A stretch of 64,000 bases of DNA from Isoetes taiwanensis. Its lineage: Eukaryota > Streptophyta > Lycopodiopsida > Isoetales > Isoetaceae. The translations under genes were made by a program, and so were the position numbers. Under the pieces are notes generated by a model. That model saw only the letters and a program-made list of their open reading frames with translations. It was not told where the DNA came from and did no database searches. The DNA lies in contig JAJEKV010000019.1 of assembly GCA_021234155.1 (NCBI GenBank), forward strand, positions 19,467,359 through 19,531,358. Direction: 5' to 3'. This document shows, piece by piece, positions 1 through 13,391 of the stretch (the stretch's first letter is position 1; each line of letters starts with the position of its first letter).

Positions 1-650
1 CGGCTCCTAAATTACTCATGCCTCCACCTACTATGGATTCTAGTGAAGTACCAGCATCAAGAAAGACACATACTTTTTAAGATCAACCTGCGAAAACTGA
101 ACACTGAAGATAGGAGGCAGCCTTCTACATCCTCTACTCCTACCTCATCTGGGGTCCCAACAACCACTTCATCTGCGTTGACTTGGCCTTCTGCTACTCG
201 AATTCTAGAAGAATTGAAGTTTAATCTTGCTGAGGAAAAGAAGCTTGCAGAACAGACCGCCTCCAAGCTCGAAGAATTTAAGAAATTTTATCCAATGGGG
301 GTAAACTGGTTCACGAAAGTGAGTATCTTTGACTGCGAGACGGCTTCAGCAACTATGACTCATAAGGTTCGCTCTAATGATCATCTGCAAATGCTAATAA
401 GGAGCCTCAAGAAATGTCCTACAGAGGTTCCCACTCCTGTGGATGTCGTTCCATTTGACCCCATCACAAAGTAAGTGCTTTCATCTATATATATGATTTC
501 CAAATATTAAAATGCTAAACGAAATTCTCTCGTAGGAAGATAATCACTTGGTCGAGGCCTGAAGAACTTGAAAACAAAAAATTCTATATTATTTCAGTTC
601 GGCAGAAGGACAACATGGTGTTGCAGCAGCGTGATGCAGAGCCTCTGTAG
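1..650 (+). CDS. Possible 3' part of a spliced gene, product unknown
   Basis: The frame beginning at base 1 is open through 470. A GT at 471 (context AAAGTAAGT) and an AG at 534-535 define a 65-bp candidate intron, and joining 470 to 536 keeps the frame open until TAG at 648-650. The predicted peptide has a Ser/Thr/Pro-rich segment (about bases 117-185), then a charged, helix-prone stretch rich in Glu, Lys and Leu (ILEELKFNLAEEKKLAEQ), then a segment with ITWSRPEELENKKFY across the splice. I do not recognise the family. The gene would start left of the window, so length and start cannot be judged. The in-frame continuation across a good splice pair is the main argument that it is real; a chance open frame or transposon debris remains possible. 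Confidence 0.35.
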
Positions 651-1079
651 CCTCAGGGTTTGTTGGTCGAAAGATCAGCATCTTGCCTCAAATCAGGCCC
701 CCTTTCCCCTATCCTCGACAGGCATTGTCTCTGATGTTTGTGAGATGTGGGCTGCTGTCTACGTTGAGGGTGTGGCGAATTATGGTGGCCGATGGAGGTA
801 TTCTCCAAACTGGCCTCCGATAAAATGGCTCCTAGATTGAGGCCTGGACCTAACTTCTAATTGAATGTTGCCATGTGGAATGGCCGATTGATATAGTGAT
901 GCAATCAAGTATGCGAAATAAGAATGAAAGGCCTACATGGGAATCTCAACGTGGGGGAATGGAACTGGACGAAAGTGGGGATATCGACTTTAAAGGAATG
1001 GGAAACATGGATGACGTGGCGACCTAATATTCAAAGATTAAATGAAAGGCAGAAAGGGCACGGGGTAGGTTATTCGTGC
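651..1079. other. Intergenic spacer upstream of the PHD gene
   Basis: No supported gene. An open stretch at 568-840 overlaps the end of the preceding candidate gene in another frame, and its peptide resembles nothing I know. The segment should hold the promoter of the PHD-finger gene, but I see no convincing TATA box. Confidence 0.4.
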
Positions 1080-2188
1080 GTAGAACATTCTGCCTTTTTT
1101 TTTTCTCTCTCTATGCTCTCGTCGCTCCCACAACCCCCAAAAGCCAAAAGGCTGCAAGAAAAAATGTTGATTTGTGTTGGCGGCAACCCCGCCGCTTTGG
1201 CGCGCCGCCATCGCCATCGTCCATCTCCATCTTCGCCATAGCCGCTAAGTTAGGGTGGCTCCCTTCTTCCCTTCATCCTTTAGATTAGGTCTTCAAAATT
1301 TTTCTTAGCTCCAATCCTTCTTTGTCCTTTCTACATGGTCTTTAGGGAATTCATCCTTCGTTTTCGGATTTCCACACCATTCTGCATTGTTCAACATGTG
1401 TTTTCAAGACTAAAACCAGGTAATTTCTCTCACACATTTTTGGTTTATTGAATCTATTTCTTTTGCCATCCTTCAAGAATTGTCCAGCTCAGTTCTAAGT
1501 GGACATATTTGATCACAGACTGCATAAAATGTATCATCCATGAAAATGAAGAATGTTCAGATTGCTATATGGCATGACAATGCTCTAAATTATGGAGAAT
1601 ACTTTTGCAAATACAAAGTACTCAACATCTTGGATGTTATGGTTGTGAAGGGCCATCTGTTGTTCTTTGGTGATAACATGCACACGTGAAAAGTCTGGTT
1701 ACATCGCTACAATGTATTGTGGAAAACGTTTGAAACTTGCAGAAGCAATGCATCCTGTCTTAAATACTGAAGTAGAAAGGTCATCAACCCTAGTACTTTA
1801 GGTTAACTGCAGTAGAGAAAAAACATTTATTACATTCCCTGTTCCTACTTCCTGAATCTACCTCATTGTTGAAGAACAAACAGAAGTATGCCTTCATTGA
1901 TCTAAATGGTAAAGGGCAAGCGTTATTGCCTATGAGATTTGAGTTCATTCATTGCTGCTGGCTATGCCTGCTTATCATCGTATTATTTTCTGATGATGCA
2001 GTGCAAAATTGGGTCGCGGACAGACTGCAGAATGCTATATATACAAGTAACTTGTTAGGATATTGAACATCGAGCTACTAAAAATGATGACATTACAGTG
2101 GAGGCTAAGGGGTGTACCTTTGCTTCATTTGTTCAATACAACGCTTTTGTTCAGTTTACCTTCCTAGCTATAAGTTATAAGACTTAAG
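1080..2188 (+). promoter_or_regulatory. 5' leader of the PHD gene with leader intron
   Basis: The pyrimidine-rich CT tract at 1088-1120 and the following GC-rich run (about 1180-1260) look like a plant 5' untranslated exon. A donor occurs at 1420 (CCAG followed by GTAATTT) and a pyrimidine-tract acceptor ends at 2167 (CTTCCTAG), giving a leader intron of about 750 bp that ends 21 bp before the start codon at 2189. An in-frame TAA at 2171-2173 closes the frame upstream of that ATG. Exact transcription start is not visible. Short open frames in the leader (for example 1076-1288) are probably not translated products. Confidence 0.5.
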
Positions 2189-5100
2189 ATGATGGGGAAG
2201 GGAGCAGAAGGTGGCATCAGCCATGCTCCCATTATGAGGAATAAAGTCAGTGAATCATGGATTGGCAAGAAAAGGGCTTGTTCTGCACATGGCAGTGAGG
2301 GTGTCGATGTTTTTACACAAGCATTAAAGGTCCTCTCCGTGAAATCTCCTTTTGGTGACGAGGCTGTCAATACAGGGGAAGCTTTATCCACTAGTGCATC
2401 TTTTAGTATCAGGCTTCCAATTTCAATTGATTCAAGGAGAAAAAATCGTGCACGGAAAACTCAAGCAACTGGTAAACACAGAAGCTCTGATGGGAATGAG
2501 ATACGTGGAGAAGGAAATGTCAAGCTTTTCTGGTTACAAATGGAGGACTACTTTCGGGAGATCACAGCTGAAGATGTTCAATGTTTATTACCGAAGACAA
2601 ACTTGCAACTAACAGATGACAAAGATGTCAGTGATCCGTGCTTCTTAATTCAACCGGTTGGTCAGCATTATACAGAGGTCTGGGCTGAAGATGGAGGGCC
2701 AGAAATAAGTGCTGGTTCTGATGTACACTCAGAACAGCAATCTGTGAGAGGTGTGAAACGGAAGCACTTAGCAGCAAGTCCTGCGAGCAAGAAGAAGAGT
2801 TCATCTAGTTTCTTGTGTGGTGATATGATTACGACTATTATTTCACCTCCTGATGCAGACGAGGAAGATCTGTGCCATGTTTGTAATAGTGGAGATGTCG
2901 ATGATGGCAACCAGATTTTATTTTGTGATTCTTGTAATATGGCTGTCCACCAGGAATGCTACGGTGTGCACAAGGTTCCAGAAGGGCAGTGGCTTTGTTC
3001 TAGGTGTTCTAGCAAATCAAACCAGCCAGTCCCGCTTCTGGAAGCTTCGCAGAATGACTCTGGAGTTATTTCAGGACAAGATTCGGCATATCCCTGCATT
3101 CTTTGTCCTATTAAAGGCGGAGCACTAAAACCTGTGACCCAAGATGCTTCTAATAATGGAGGATGTTCAGGGGTCCGGTTTGCTCATGTATTCTGTTGTC
3201 ACTGGATTCCCGAGACCTATATTGAGGACACTGATGCAATGGAACCAATAAAAAATATCGAGGGGATCAAGGATGAGCGCTGGCGATTACAGTGTATCCT
3301 GTGCAAAGACAAACACGGGGCCTGCATCCAGTGCAGCCATGGTAAACATTTTACCTTTGGTCTTTTTAAATTAGCCAGGGCATGCATTTATGCTCATTTA
3401 TTTCCAAAACCTTGTGAAACATAAACATATGGACTGCAAATTAAACGTTGGATGTCTTAATGACCATAGTTTCTACATTTTGCTGCATAACTATTCGTGG
3501 ACTGCATGCCTTTCATAAATTGCATGCGTTCATGCTCTTGAGAACAATATCACATCCTTCCTTTTGTAGAAATTTTCTGCCTCTGTCCCAAATTTTAAGC
3601 AGTTTTGCTGCATTTGTTGATTTTGTCTTGTATATATATCTTCTGTATTTGGATTGCTCAAATTGGTACTTCTATTTTTTCAGGTTTCTGTACAGTGGCA
3701 TTTCATCCATTGTGTGCAAGAGAAGCAAGGTTGTGGATGGAGGCATCTAGTAGGGAAGACAGTGAAGATGTAAGCTAGTGTGTTGTCTTAATATTTAGGC
3801 AACAGCCAGGATATTAGACATGGTTTTCATTTGTCCTATTCATCTTCTGCCTTTCAGATGGTTCTTTTGCGGTTCTTTATATTGCCAGTTTTGCCACGTT
3901 AAATGTTATAAGCTCTGCTGTAGTATCTAGTCTCATAGATCCTAGGGATCTTTAGTAGACATTATTATGTCCCTCTGTGTATAGGAACAACCATAGGGAA
4001 TTTGAAAAATATTTCATATCAATATTGAGTAATGAAATATTGACGTAAACATTTGGTGGAAACTATTCCTTACAATTTTTTTTTTTTTTGCAGGTGGATT
4101 TACGGGTATATTGCCAAAAACATTCAGCTTCTCGAAACAGGGTTTCATTTAGACAAGATGAATGTGTGGTTGAGGAGAAAACAGATGCCAGCACACCAAG
4201 GCCACTGATGGTACAAAATGATGGTACTGTGAGATCTATGCAGACCATTAATGAAGAGAAGGCAGCTGATGTGCATGATGGTATGCAGGATGGCTTGATC
4301 AATATATCAGTTCCATTGTCAAGAATGGAGACAACAGCAAATAATTTTGATGGCCAGGATAAAGGCATTGTCAATGAAACCTCGATGGGTCAGAATTGGC
4401 ATAGAGCTGAGAATTTTGTCAACATTGTTAGAAAGGTAATCCAAACATGTCCATCCTTCATCTTATACATGTTATCTCGGTCTCTTGTTTACCAAGGCTG
4501 ATGGATTTGCCAGAAGTTGGAAACGGTCTCTACAGTGTCAACTTTTGCTCGTGGTGTAGGAATCTCAGAAACCTCGCTATCTTCATGGCTTCAGGTGCGT
4601 CTTGTAGCTTCTGTCTTTCTGACATTGCTTTGTATATGACATTTTTTGCATCTTGTGACAGGGAGAAAAAGTGGATGGGTGGAGAGAAACGGAAGCCAGT
4701 GTTCGTGCATGGTGTTCCTCTAATCCTGCATTCTTGGGCAATAACAGAGGAGATAACTCGAAGCCCGATTTTGATTTAAGAGCAGTTGAATTACAAGCAG
4801 GGGGATTCCCTGTAATTAAAGGGTCAGATAGCATGCCGGTTAAAACCAGTGAAGCCGAAGATTCATCTTTGCAGTTGAGTTTGGAAAAGGGTGATATTGG
4901 TGATATCGGTGTAGATGCGTTAAATGAACAAAGGAAAAATGAAAATAAGGAACCCTCTGGCAAGAATATTGAAATCAGTGGGCTCGATATTGGGAGTTTA
5001 GAACATATGGCACTTGCTTCCGAAGGGATACTGGATGCCAGAAATGGCACAAATATAAGCATGGGTGGGTGCCAATCTGCCATTGGAAAATTTGCTGACA

Positions 5101-8100
5101 CGAATAAGCGGAGTTCAAATGGGAACTGTGAAAGACCCTTTGTTATGGTGATTTTCTTATTGCTGAAGATTTGTTTATGTGAATGTTGCTCTCATAATTT
5201 CGTTTCTATGCTGGCAACATCAGGAGGCATGTTAACTTATTGTGTTGTGGTTTAAACATCTTAGCTCCTTATCACCATAATTTGCAACCCACATCACCTA
5301 GGGGATGGCATTGTTGTATCCTTGAACGACAGAACTTTATTTGATTTCTGCTATGCATTACCCAGAAACCGAATGGTTAGAGCATGAGTGAGCCTTCTGC
5401 AGATTTTATTTAACAAACATTTATACATATAGGCAATAGTGAAAGATATCATATGCAAGTCTGTTGTCTTAACGTACTATTGTTGTGTCTCTTTGACCTT
5501 AGTTCAACCTTTCCCAGTTGTATGTTTTTTTGTCTATTGCTTCCTTTGTAAATGAACAGAAGCAGTTAGGGCTTTTTTTTTCAAGGCGCTGATTGGGTCA
5601 TGCATGCGGGTTTGGGTTTATTTGTTAAATTTGCATTCAAGGTCTGTCTTTGAAGCTTGGCATTATTCATATTACTATGTTCTGATCAGAAATATCTTAT
5701 TCAAGCGTGAAAGTGATTATGAACTTTTTGTTAGCAGTTGGAACAACGGATTGCCCCTTGTCATCTTTATTGGACCTTGAAAACTCAGATACTGTCATGT
5801 AGCATATTTTTGAAACGCACATGACATTTGCTGTAAGATGTGCTGAGAGTTGTTCATTTCAGGACAAAGCAAGTATTGATGTTGGATCTACTCTGGCTCA
5901 TGCATCGAACAAAAGGAAGGCAGATCTTATCGAAGATCCATTGCAAAATCATAGGCCGAATAAGAAAGCTGCAGTTATGGAGTATAAGTGCCTTGAATTT
6001 CGTGTAACCACTGCAGAGGACAATGATGATGCTAACAGTCTGGATCATCGTAGCAGATGCTCGTCAATTATGACGAGATTTGACATATCAAACGATGGTA
6101 ATATTCCTGAATCTACTTGCAATATGGATAAGCCTGCCAATGATTTGGTCGGGACTGATGTCAAGAAACATGTTGAAGATGCTGGAGCTAGTAGTGTTAC
6201 AGGGGCAAGCTCCCTTGAAGAAATTGATCAAGTTAATCCAGAAAACTCTGCAGTTCCACAACCACTAGTTATGCTTTCAAACACTGGGTAAGTGTATTCT
6301 AGACCGATGTATTTTGTTCAATGCTTCAGGGAGAGACACGACTGATTCACTTAATTGGTGCAGTTTTGGCAAGGCAGCTGCAGAGCCATTTGTTAGCCCT
6401 TGTATACTTCAAAGATTACAGGATTTAGGTAGGATCCACGAAAGTATAACTTTATCAAGAGAAAAGTCCAGATCAAATCAGGCAAAGGTGCTGGGTGATC
6501 CAGAAGATGTCTTATCAGAATTTGGTCCAAAGGCTGTGAATGAGGGTGTACAAACTAGTACTTTTGCTTCACAGTGGGAACAACTACAGAGGGCAAGGGA
6601 AGGTGGTGTTCTTGATTTGGTCCCGGAAGACGAAGTGGAAGCGGAGCTGCTTATTCTGCAAAAGAGTCTCATTGATTGTGCAGAAGCCAACATTTCTGCT
6701 TCAGGTTTCTTGATGCTTTTTTTTCTTAGTATTTGGATTGTATTGTTAACACTGGTGTACTAATGGACTTTATGGTTGGCCAGAAAGTTTAATATCGAAG
6801 GTGCTCCTGCAGTTGCCAAAGGAACATCAATGTGCCCAAAAGCGTGCACAAGATATGTTTTTGGTCGAGCAGTATCTCTCTGCAGCAAGGGAGGCCAGAA
6901 AGCAAGGTCGAAAGGAAAAAAAAGACAAGGAAGCTCAAGCAGTTCTTGCTGCAGCAACAGCAGCTGCAGCTGCTTCTCCCAGAGTAGGATATGTTAAAAG
7001 AGAAGGCGGTCAAGAGGGAAATAGTCTTGCAGATTTTCCATTTGATCATAGGCAGTTTTCATTTCCTGTTATGTCCCCGTCTGGGTTTGGGGGTCCGTCT
7101 GTTCCTGTACATCCCTTCAGACAACCAATAGTTCCAAAGTTGTCAAGGTTGCACATTCCAAGTCAGCAATATTCATCCGTGCCAGAAAGAGACCCGCTGT
7201 CTTTTACTTCGCCAACTTTGACAGAAAGCAATTATAATCAGTTGCAGCTCGAAATATCTAGGAGAGCTGGTAGGTGTGATGTATGCGGAAGTGGGGAGTC
7301 AACACGATCGAACAGGATTTTTCTTTGTGATCGTTGCAATGTATGAACACATCTTTGATATTTAAAAGTTATCGTTATTTCTCTGTTGTCTTATAAAATG
7401 TTGAAATAATTGGCTATATATTATAGAAATGACGAATGCGTCTTTTGGATATAGTGATAGAACCTATTTGTTGCATAATGCAGGTAGCTGTGCATCAAGA
7501 ATGTTATGGGGTTGTGAGGATGCCATTAGGTCCATGGTATTGCCAACCCTGTGTTGAAGTTCAGCACCAATATCAACCAAGCAACCCATTAAGTGGTTGG
7601 ACGACTCCTGGTGTCCAATGTGCATTGTGTCCAGAGTATTTGGGAGCATTTAAGAAGGCTATGGATGGTCGCTGGGTACATGTATTTTGTGCTCAGGTCT
7701 GTTTCTGAATTTCACATGGTTGTTTGAAAGGTGTTACCTTTATTCTCTTGGTTTGCTTTAGGCAATAATGATTTGCAAATTAAATTGCTGATTTGGGTTA
7801 TGTTGGTGTTAGTGGATCCCTGAAACTTCAGTAGGACAAGATCAGGTTGCGCCGATTGAAGGCTTGGTGGGTTAACTTCAGTCTTTGTTCAAGTTTCTTG
7901 CAGTATTTAGTTGCTTTAATTAACAGATAGATGTTGCATTCATTTGCAGGAAAATGTGCCAGGTGATCGCTTTACCTTGGTGTGTAGTGTCTGCCAACGT
8001 CAGCAGGGAGCATGTTTGAAGGTACGTTTTGAGATAGTCACCATAACTACTGCTGTTTTGCTGATGTCTTATTTAATGCTATTTGCAGTGCAATTTTGGT

Positions 8101-9809
8101 CACTGTTATGGTGCATTTCATGCAACTTGTGCAAGAGACCATGGTCTTTATATGACTGTCAAGCCCGTCAGTGGACGTTTGCAGTACAGAGCATATTGTG
8201 AGCGCCACAGTCCCCAACAGAGAGCAAAGGTCAGTTCTCATATGTTTTATGTCCTGGTCATGTTCAAACTGTGTTGTGGAGGCTGTTGGGCAAATCACTG
8301 AGTTCCACAAGCAATTTCTGTATGAGCATTTTCTTCAAAGTGAATTTTTGCTCGTTCTTACTTGTAGGCTTGCAATGCATTTCGGGCATTGCTTACTTGG
8401 TTGCTTGCAGCGAAATTGCAGTTACCTTTCCCTGTTTCAGTTGTATGCCAACCACTGGTTTTTGAGCGATTTTTGTGAATGTTCCACTAACCCAATTCAA
8501 TGATGGTCTTTGGCCTGAAATGTTTAGACATATTCATGTAAGAGACTTTATATAACCTTCTTGTGCACCACTGCAAAAAAGGATAGACAATTGAGTCCTT
8601 AACCGCACATGTAATTGCCTGACAAATCATGTTGGTCACCAGCTACATGACTGATCTTGTCTTTGGTTGAAATTTACGTTGTCATTTTTCTTTAGGAAGT
8701 ACCATGGATGTGTTTATCTATAGCGTTCCTATGATTGAAGCAGCATCATCCAATTTTGTGAATTTTAGTACCTTTTATGCAAAAATTGTGGGTTGGTGAT
8801 GAATGTTTACGTTTTTGCTGCCCTACAGGATGAGGTAAAGCATGAAGGCCCAACAGATGAGTTACAGCTTCTAAGGCAAATTCGAGTGAGTTGAAATCCC
8901 AAGAATGCTCTGCCATTGCAGTTTATGTTGTATACAGTTAGGTGATGCCTTCATTTTCTTTAGGTGGAGTTTGAGCGAGTTCGTCTCATTTGCGAGCGCA
9001 TAACTCGGCGAGAAAAAATGAAGGTATAGGTTATGTCTTTATTTTGTGTGTATTGGAACTATAGTTCTTGGACCATTTCTTTGTGCTTGTGTCAAAACTG
9101 GCCATCTACTGATGTTGTCTTTTGTTTGCAGCGTGACCTATTGAATTTGAACAGAGAAATATATATTGCTGAATTGGAGCTTGCTGGTAAACCTGGCCCT
9201 GCTGAAAGTCTTGGCTATAATGGACAAAGTGCTGATTCCGCAAGCCTGTCAATAAGACATTCAGCAGTTGCGGACCTAGAAGGCTTGTCAAGGCCTGAGA
9301 CATCATTAGATTGTCAACCCAGCCCATTAAATTCCAATGTGGATGCTAAAGCGAGTCATGAACCCATGTTGCAGAAGAGTCCATGCCTGAGACTTGATAT
9401 GCCTAAAGTTACCCCACATCTCAATGTCAGTGGCAGCATTGATGACAGCAAATTGAGTGGCTTAGCTTGTTTTAGCACAAGCAAACCGGTAATCAGTGTT
9501 GGATCAAAGGATAGACATGCTAGGAAGCTGAAGAGACGGGTAAGGGCAGTCCAGTTTCATGTGCATTTACATAGTGGTCTCCTATATTTATATGCGTAGT
9601 TGCTTATATGTTCTGACTCCTTCTTGTAGCATGGTGAACCTCTTGGGCGTGAGAAAGTTATGACTCCAACAGAAGCGTCGATGCACAATAAGAGGTTACC
9701 CAAAGGATATGCATATGTTCCTGTTGACATACTGGACAAAGTGACTGTATCATCATCCACCATACAACAACAGACGAAGGATATAGAGACTCCCAAACCC
9801 TTCCAATAG
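2189..9809 (+). CDS. Double PHD / extended-PHD finger protein (histone H3 reader), 16 coding exons
   Basis: Exons: 2189-3341, 3684-3769, 4094-4435, 4514-4594, 4662-5147, 5863-6287, 6364-6704, 6784-7340, 7484-7696, 7813-7866, 7950-8021, 8089-8229, 8829-8885, 8964-9023, 9132-9539, 9630-9809. All use GT/AG and join in frame to 1551 residues. Module 1 (about 229-425): PHD finger from LCHVC to WLCSRC, then an extended PHD through FAHVFCCHWIPE and VYCQKHS. Module 2 (about 1136-1313): GRCDVCG, VAVHQECYGV, WVHVFCAQWIPE, YCERHS. Between them lie a segment with GVGISETSLSSWLQ, a Lys-rich helix and an Ala run. A coiled-coil-like helix (ERVRLICERITRREKMKRDL) follows module 2. This order matches plant PHD proteins of the Arabidopsis At1g77800 type, related to JADE/BRPF/AF10 readers of the H3 tail; a nuclear chromatin role is inferred. 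The donor of exon 5 (5147, or 5141) is the least certain boundary. Confidence 0.93.
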
Positions 9810-10200
9810 GATTTTCTTGGGCACCCCGTGCCCTTATTGGCAGCGACCACTTTTAGAAGGTCTTCTGTTCTTGTAAATTGTAAATTGTAATATGCTCGTG
9901 TACAACAGTTATGAATCGGACAAAATAACGTCTAGAGTCACCCCATGAGGAATACAAGATTTTGCCGGAAGGAATGTTTCCCTGTGAAATAGTTTGTAAA
10001 TCAAGTTTTGCATGTTAAGCACAACTGAGGTGCTTTATGAATCAGTTGGAAAACATGCCTGTTGAGAGTTTCAAGGACAGACTTTACGAAACACTATTCT
10101 TTTGTAACCTATTAAATTGAAACAAGAAAGCCAACCGGATATTTTTGGGCTCCTTGCCCAGTTTTCTATGCATTGTTTATTTGTTAAATTTTTGACAAGT
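9810..10200 (+). other. 3' untranslated region of the PHD gene
   Basis: Follows the TAG at 9807-9809. It contains T-rich and GTAAATT-type sequence near 9870-9890 consistent with a plant polyadenylation region, but no unique canonical AATAAA site that I would place with confidence. Confidence 0.45.
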
Positions 10201-13099
10201 CTGTTGTGAACTATTTATGGACAACATTTTTGAATCGGCCTCCTACAAGCAATTTTTTTTTTATATTGAGAACCAATTCTCTTTTCTAATTCTTCATGTT
10301 TACGAAGCTCTTTTAGGAATTCCTGGCTATTGTCTTCTTCAAATTCCTCGCTTCAAGCTCCGCTTTTTTTTTTTTTTTTTTTTTTGGGGGGGTGCCTATA
10401 GGGCAATCCTTTGGGGTGTGGGGAGGGAGGGATGGATAGAGGGCCACGATTTGAGAATATTGCATCATTATTTTTTATCTATATGCAGCCAGTTTTTGGG
10501 ATTTGAGGGACACTTGAGAATAGCTAGATGGTGTGGATTTTATAAGAGTCTAGATGGAAGGTGGAGATGCGATCTCTGGCTTCTTGACAACGCCTAGAGG
10601 CAGCAATGACGAGAGGGAATTCGTCCGGCTATTTCCTCGGCATTGGCGGTCTCCAATTACGGGTTTGGTTTCACAACCCTTTCCTTCTTTATGGCTTCGT
10701 CAAGAAACAAGGGCTATGGCTTGTTTTGGCACCTTACGTTACGGTGGGGCAGAGATAATGGTAGCGGAAGCATTTGCTAGTGGGCCCGAAGAATTAGAAG
10801 TGAATCGCATTTCAGGCTGCAAATCTGTCTCTATGTCAGGTTAGAGTATAAATCACATGAGGGCCTCTTGAGTAGGTTTGCTCAAACTTGTATGATGAAT
10901 CCTTCCTTGTATAAGCTTGGGTGTATATTGACATTCTATTGGCTGGCATTGATCGTCTTCCGCACAACTCTGGGATGATCTTAAAATTTGGATCTCAAAT
11001 GCATTCAAAAAGTGATAGCTCTCTGTTAATATTTCTATTCATTACCTTTGCAATGATTCTTCCTCATTCTCAGGGATCACGGTAATCTCGTTGTTTAAAT
11101 TGCCCCAAGATCCGGCAGCTAAGTTTGGTGGTGCCTGGATTTATGATGGGCGTGTAAGCTTTTCCCTGCATTTTGTTGTGTATAAATAGCGATTCTATTA
11201 AATTGATGCAGGCTTGCTCCAGAATGTTTCCTTTTTCCATGTTTAAATGAAATGACTTTCGTTTTTTTCCAACGAGCTCTGCAAACTGGTTGGCATAAAA
11301 CATATTGATATCTAGGGCAATGAAAAGGCAAAGAGCAAAACATTCTTTGGTTGTGATAGTCTATTTGTGTACTTCCCACTATACAGATTGCATGGTATCA
11401 TGATAGGGCATCAAAGATAGTTATGGTTGTCACTCCCTACTGTCATGTTTGCAGTTGCAAAATCATATTATGGATATCCTTTGTGTCTTCCATATTGAGG
11501 TCTTCTATTTTCTGTTGGAGAAAGATTAGCTTCCTAAAGATTTTCATACCCAGTATTTTGCAGAGCACAGAGCTGGTACATTTTGTATACACCCTAGATT
11601 ATTGCATACATTGAAATTTCTTGCTCTTTCAAGTTTTTTGCCGCTTAATGGAGTACTTGTTATCATCAAGCTATTTTTCTCAAGATTAAATGTTGATGTG
11701 GTTTTAAGCGCAAAGTCTGCTCTTTATGACTTGGCATCATGCCTTTATGTCCTGACAGCTGATGGATGCTTGAACGAAAGCTAGTTGCACTTATTGTTAC
11801 TAAGGAAAAGCAGAACAATGTTTTGAAAGATTTGGAGAGAAAAAAAACAGAAATTATCGGACATCCGAGACACAAAATGAGTGTTGAGCTTTCAAAAATT
11901 ATTAGATGGGGAGCATTTAGGTAGGTGAGTGGTAATCAATTTTCAATTATTGGACTCCCACATTTGTGGGATAGTACCACATGAATGTGTGGTTGTATAG
12001 GGAGAAGTTAACTGACAATCTCTTTGCCATGAAAGCTAAAAATACTGAATGTTCAAAGGGCATGTAGATCAAGTGATTGTATTTATGCTTGCTATTACTT
12101 GCCTTGTTGAGGCTTTTGCTTATTCACGATTTTTCTTTTGCAATGCTAGGTAAAGCATCTTTGAGTAGAAAGAGGAAATTGTTAGCGAGTAATATGGCCC
12201 ATGTCATCAAACTTTCTTTGCTCCTTCGGGATGAGGAGTATCTTTTACCTACTACTTGAGTTCATTTGTTGGACATCTTATGTTTGATGTTTTGCTTAGT
12301 TCTTATGTTTGATAGTCTGCCGGTACATAGGTTCTATCTGCAATACTTGTTAGGTTTTTGTAAACATGGTACTTAGTGCCATAAATGATGTGTTCAAGCA
12401 TCACGGGGTAAGGTATTTAGGGTTTTGTGCTATGACTATTTACCCTAGTTATTTTTAAATGGCATCTATACCCGATGATATGTAGCGATACTGATTGGAA
12501 TTGATTGCTCTAATATGTTATCAAGGGCACACCTTATTTGAAATGCGATATCTATGATTTGTTTTTATGTTTCTCATTATTACAAATCTAGGTAGTTTGA
12601 TCGAACCTTACCTTGTTGATTCAACTTTTGATTATTCAATGATTCAAATTTATTTTGTCACTTCTTTTGTAGTACGTATATGCAAAGAGGCGACCGTAAT
12701 GCAAACTTCTGGTAGCGCTACACCTCGATTTTATACAACACCACCTTTCACCGGGCATGCTATACACACCTTAAAATCAACTAAGTAGGATACTCACATG
12801 TGTTTCTTATAGGTTCAAACCAAATGTTTTTTTTGCTAGTTGAAATTTATTTGGTATTTTAGGATATTTGTAGCTATTATGGTATTTAAAGGTTTCTCTA
12901 GGATGACAATGAGCATTATTGATGGTCACATTATTGCTCACCATCCTAGAGCAATCAACTTTCCTACTTTGAATCTGAAGAGCATGCATGCTCATTTATG
13001 GATTTTTCTTTAAAACCCAAAAGCAAAATCACTGTCTACACTTATGTCAAACTTCCTTTATTTTTCTAATCCTACAAACTTTGCTCGAGAATCCAGGTG
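10201..13099. other. Intergenic region, no recognised gene
   Basis: AT-rich DNA with a run of 22 T followed directly by 7 G at 10364-10392. An open frame at 10554-10844 (96 codons, with segments such as NDEREFVRLFPRHWRSP) is coherent but matches no family I know and has no splice partners I can defend; it may be a decayed exon. The rest (10850-13100) shows only scattered short frames. Confidence 0.4.
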
Positions 13100-13391
13100 G
13101 CATTCTTGGTCGATATTTAGATAGTTACGGTAATCACCTGTCTGATCTTTGGAGATATATGATAAGGCAGGACTTGCGAGATAATACTCTTGGTTGCATG
13201 TTTCTTTAAAAGGTTGCTAGATGTTAGTTACGGTGTTGCTCTGTTGTTTTTTGGTGAGAGTGTAGCGGAGGCCTTTTCGTTCTTGAGGTGGGCGTTGCTT
13301 GAGTGCAGGATTCTTGGAGCAGCAGAGGGAGCTTGCATGGCTATAGTTTATTACATAAACTAGGCTATCGTAATAAGAGATAAGACTGCCT

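Noticed and set aside
4497-4560. Alternative acceptor at 4496 for PHD exon 4
   Set aside because: Using it puts a TAG in frame after 20 codons; the acceptor at 4513 gives the conserved reading ending GISETSLSSWLQ.
4583-5101. 172-codon antisense open frame
   Set aside because: It lies opposite exon 5 of the PHD gene, whose sense frame is supported by conserved sequence and splice sites; the antisense frame is a shadow.
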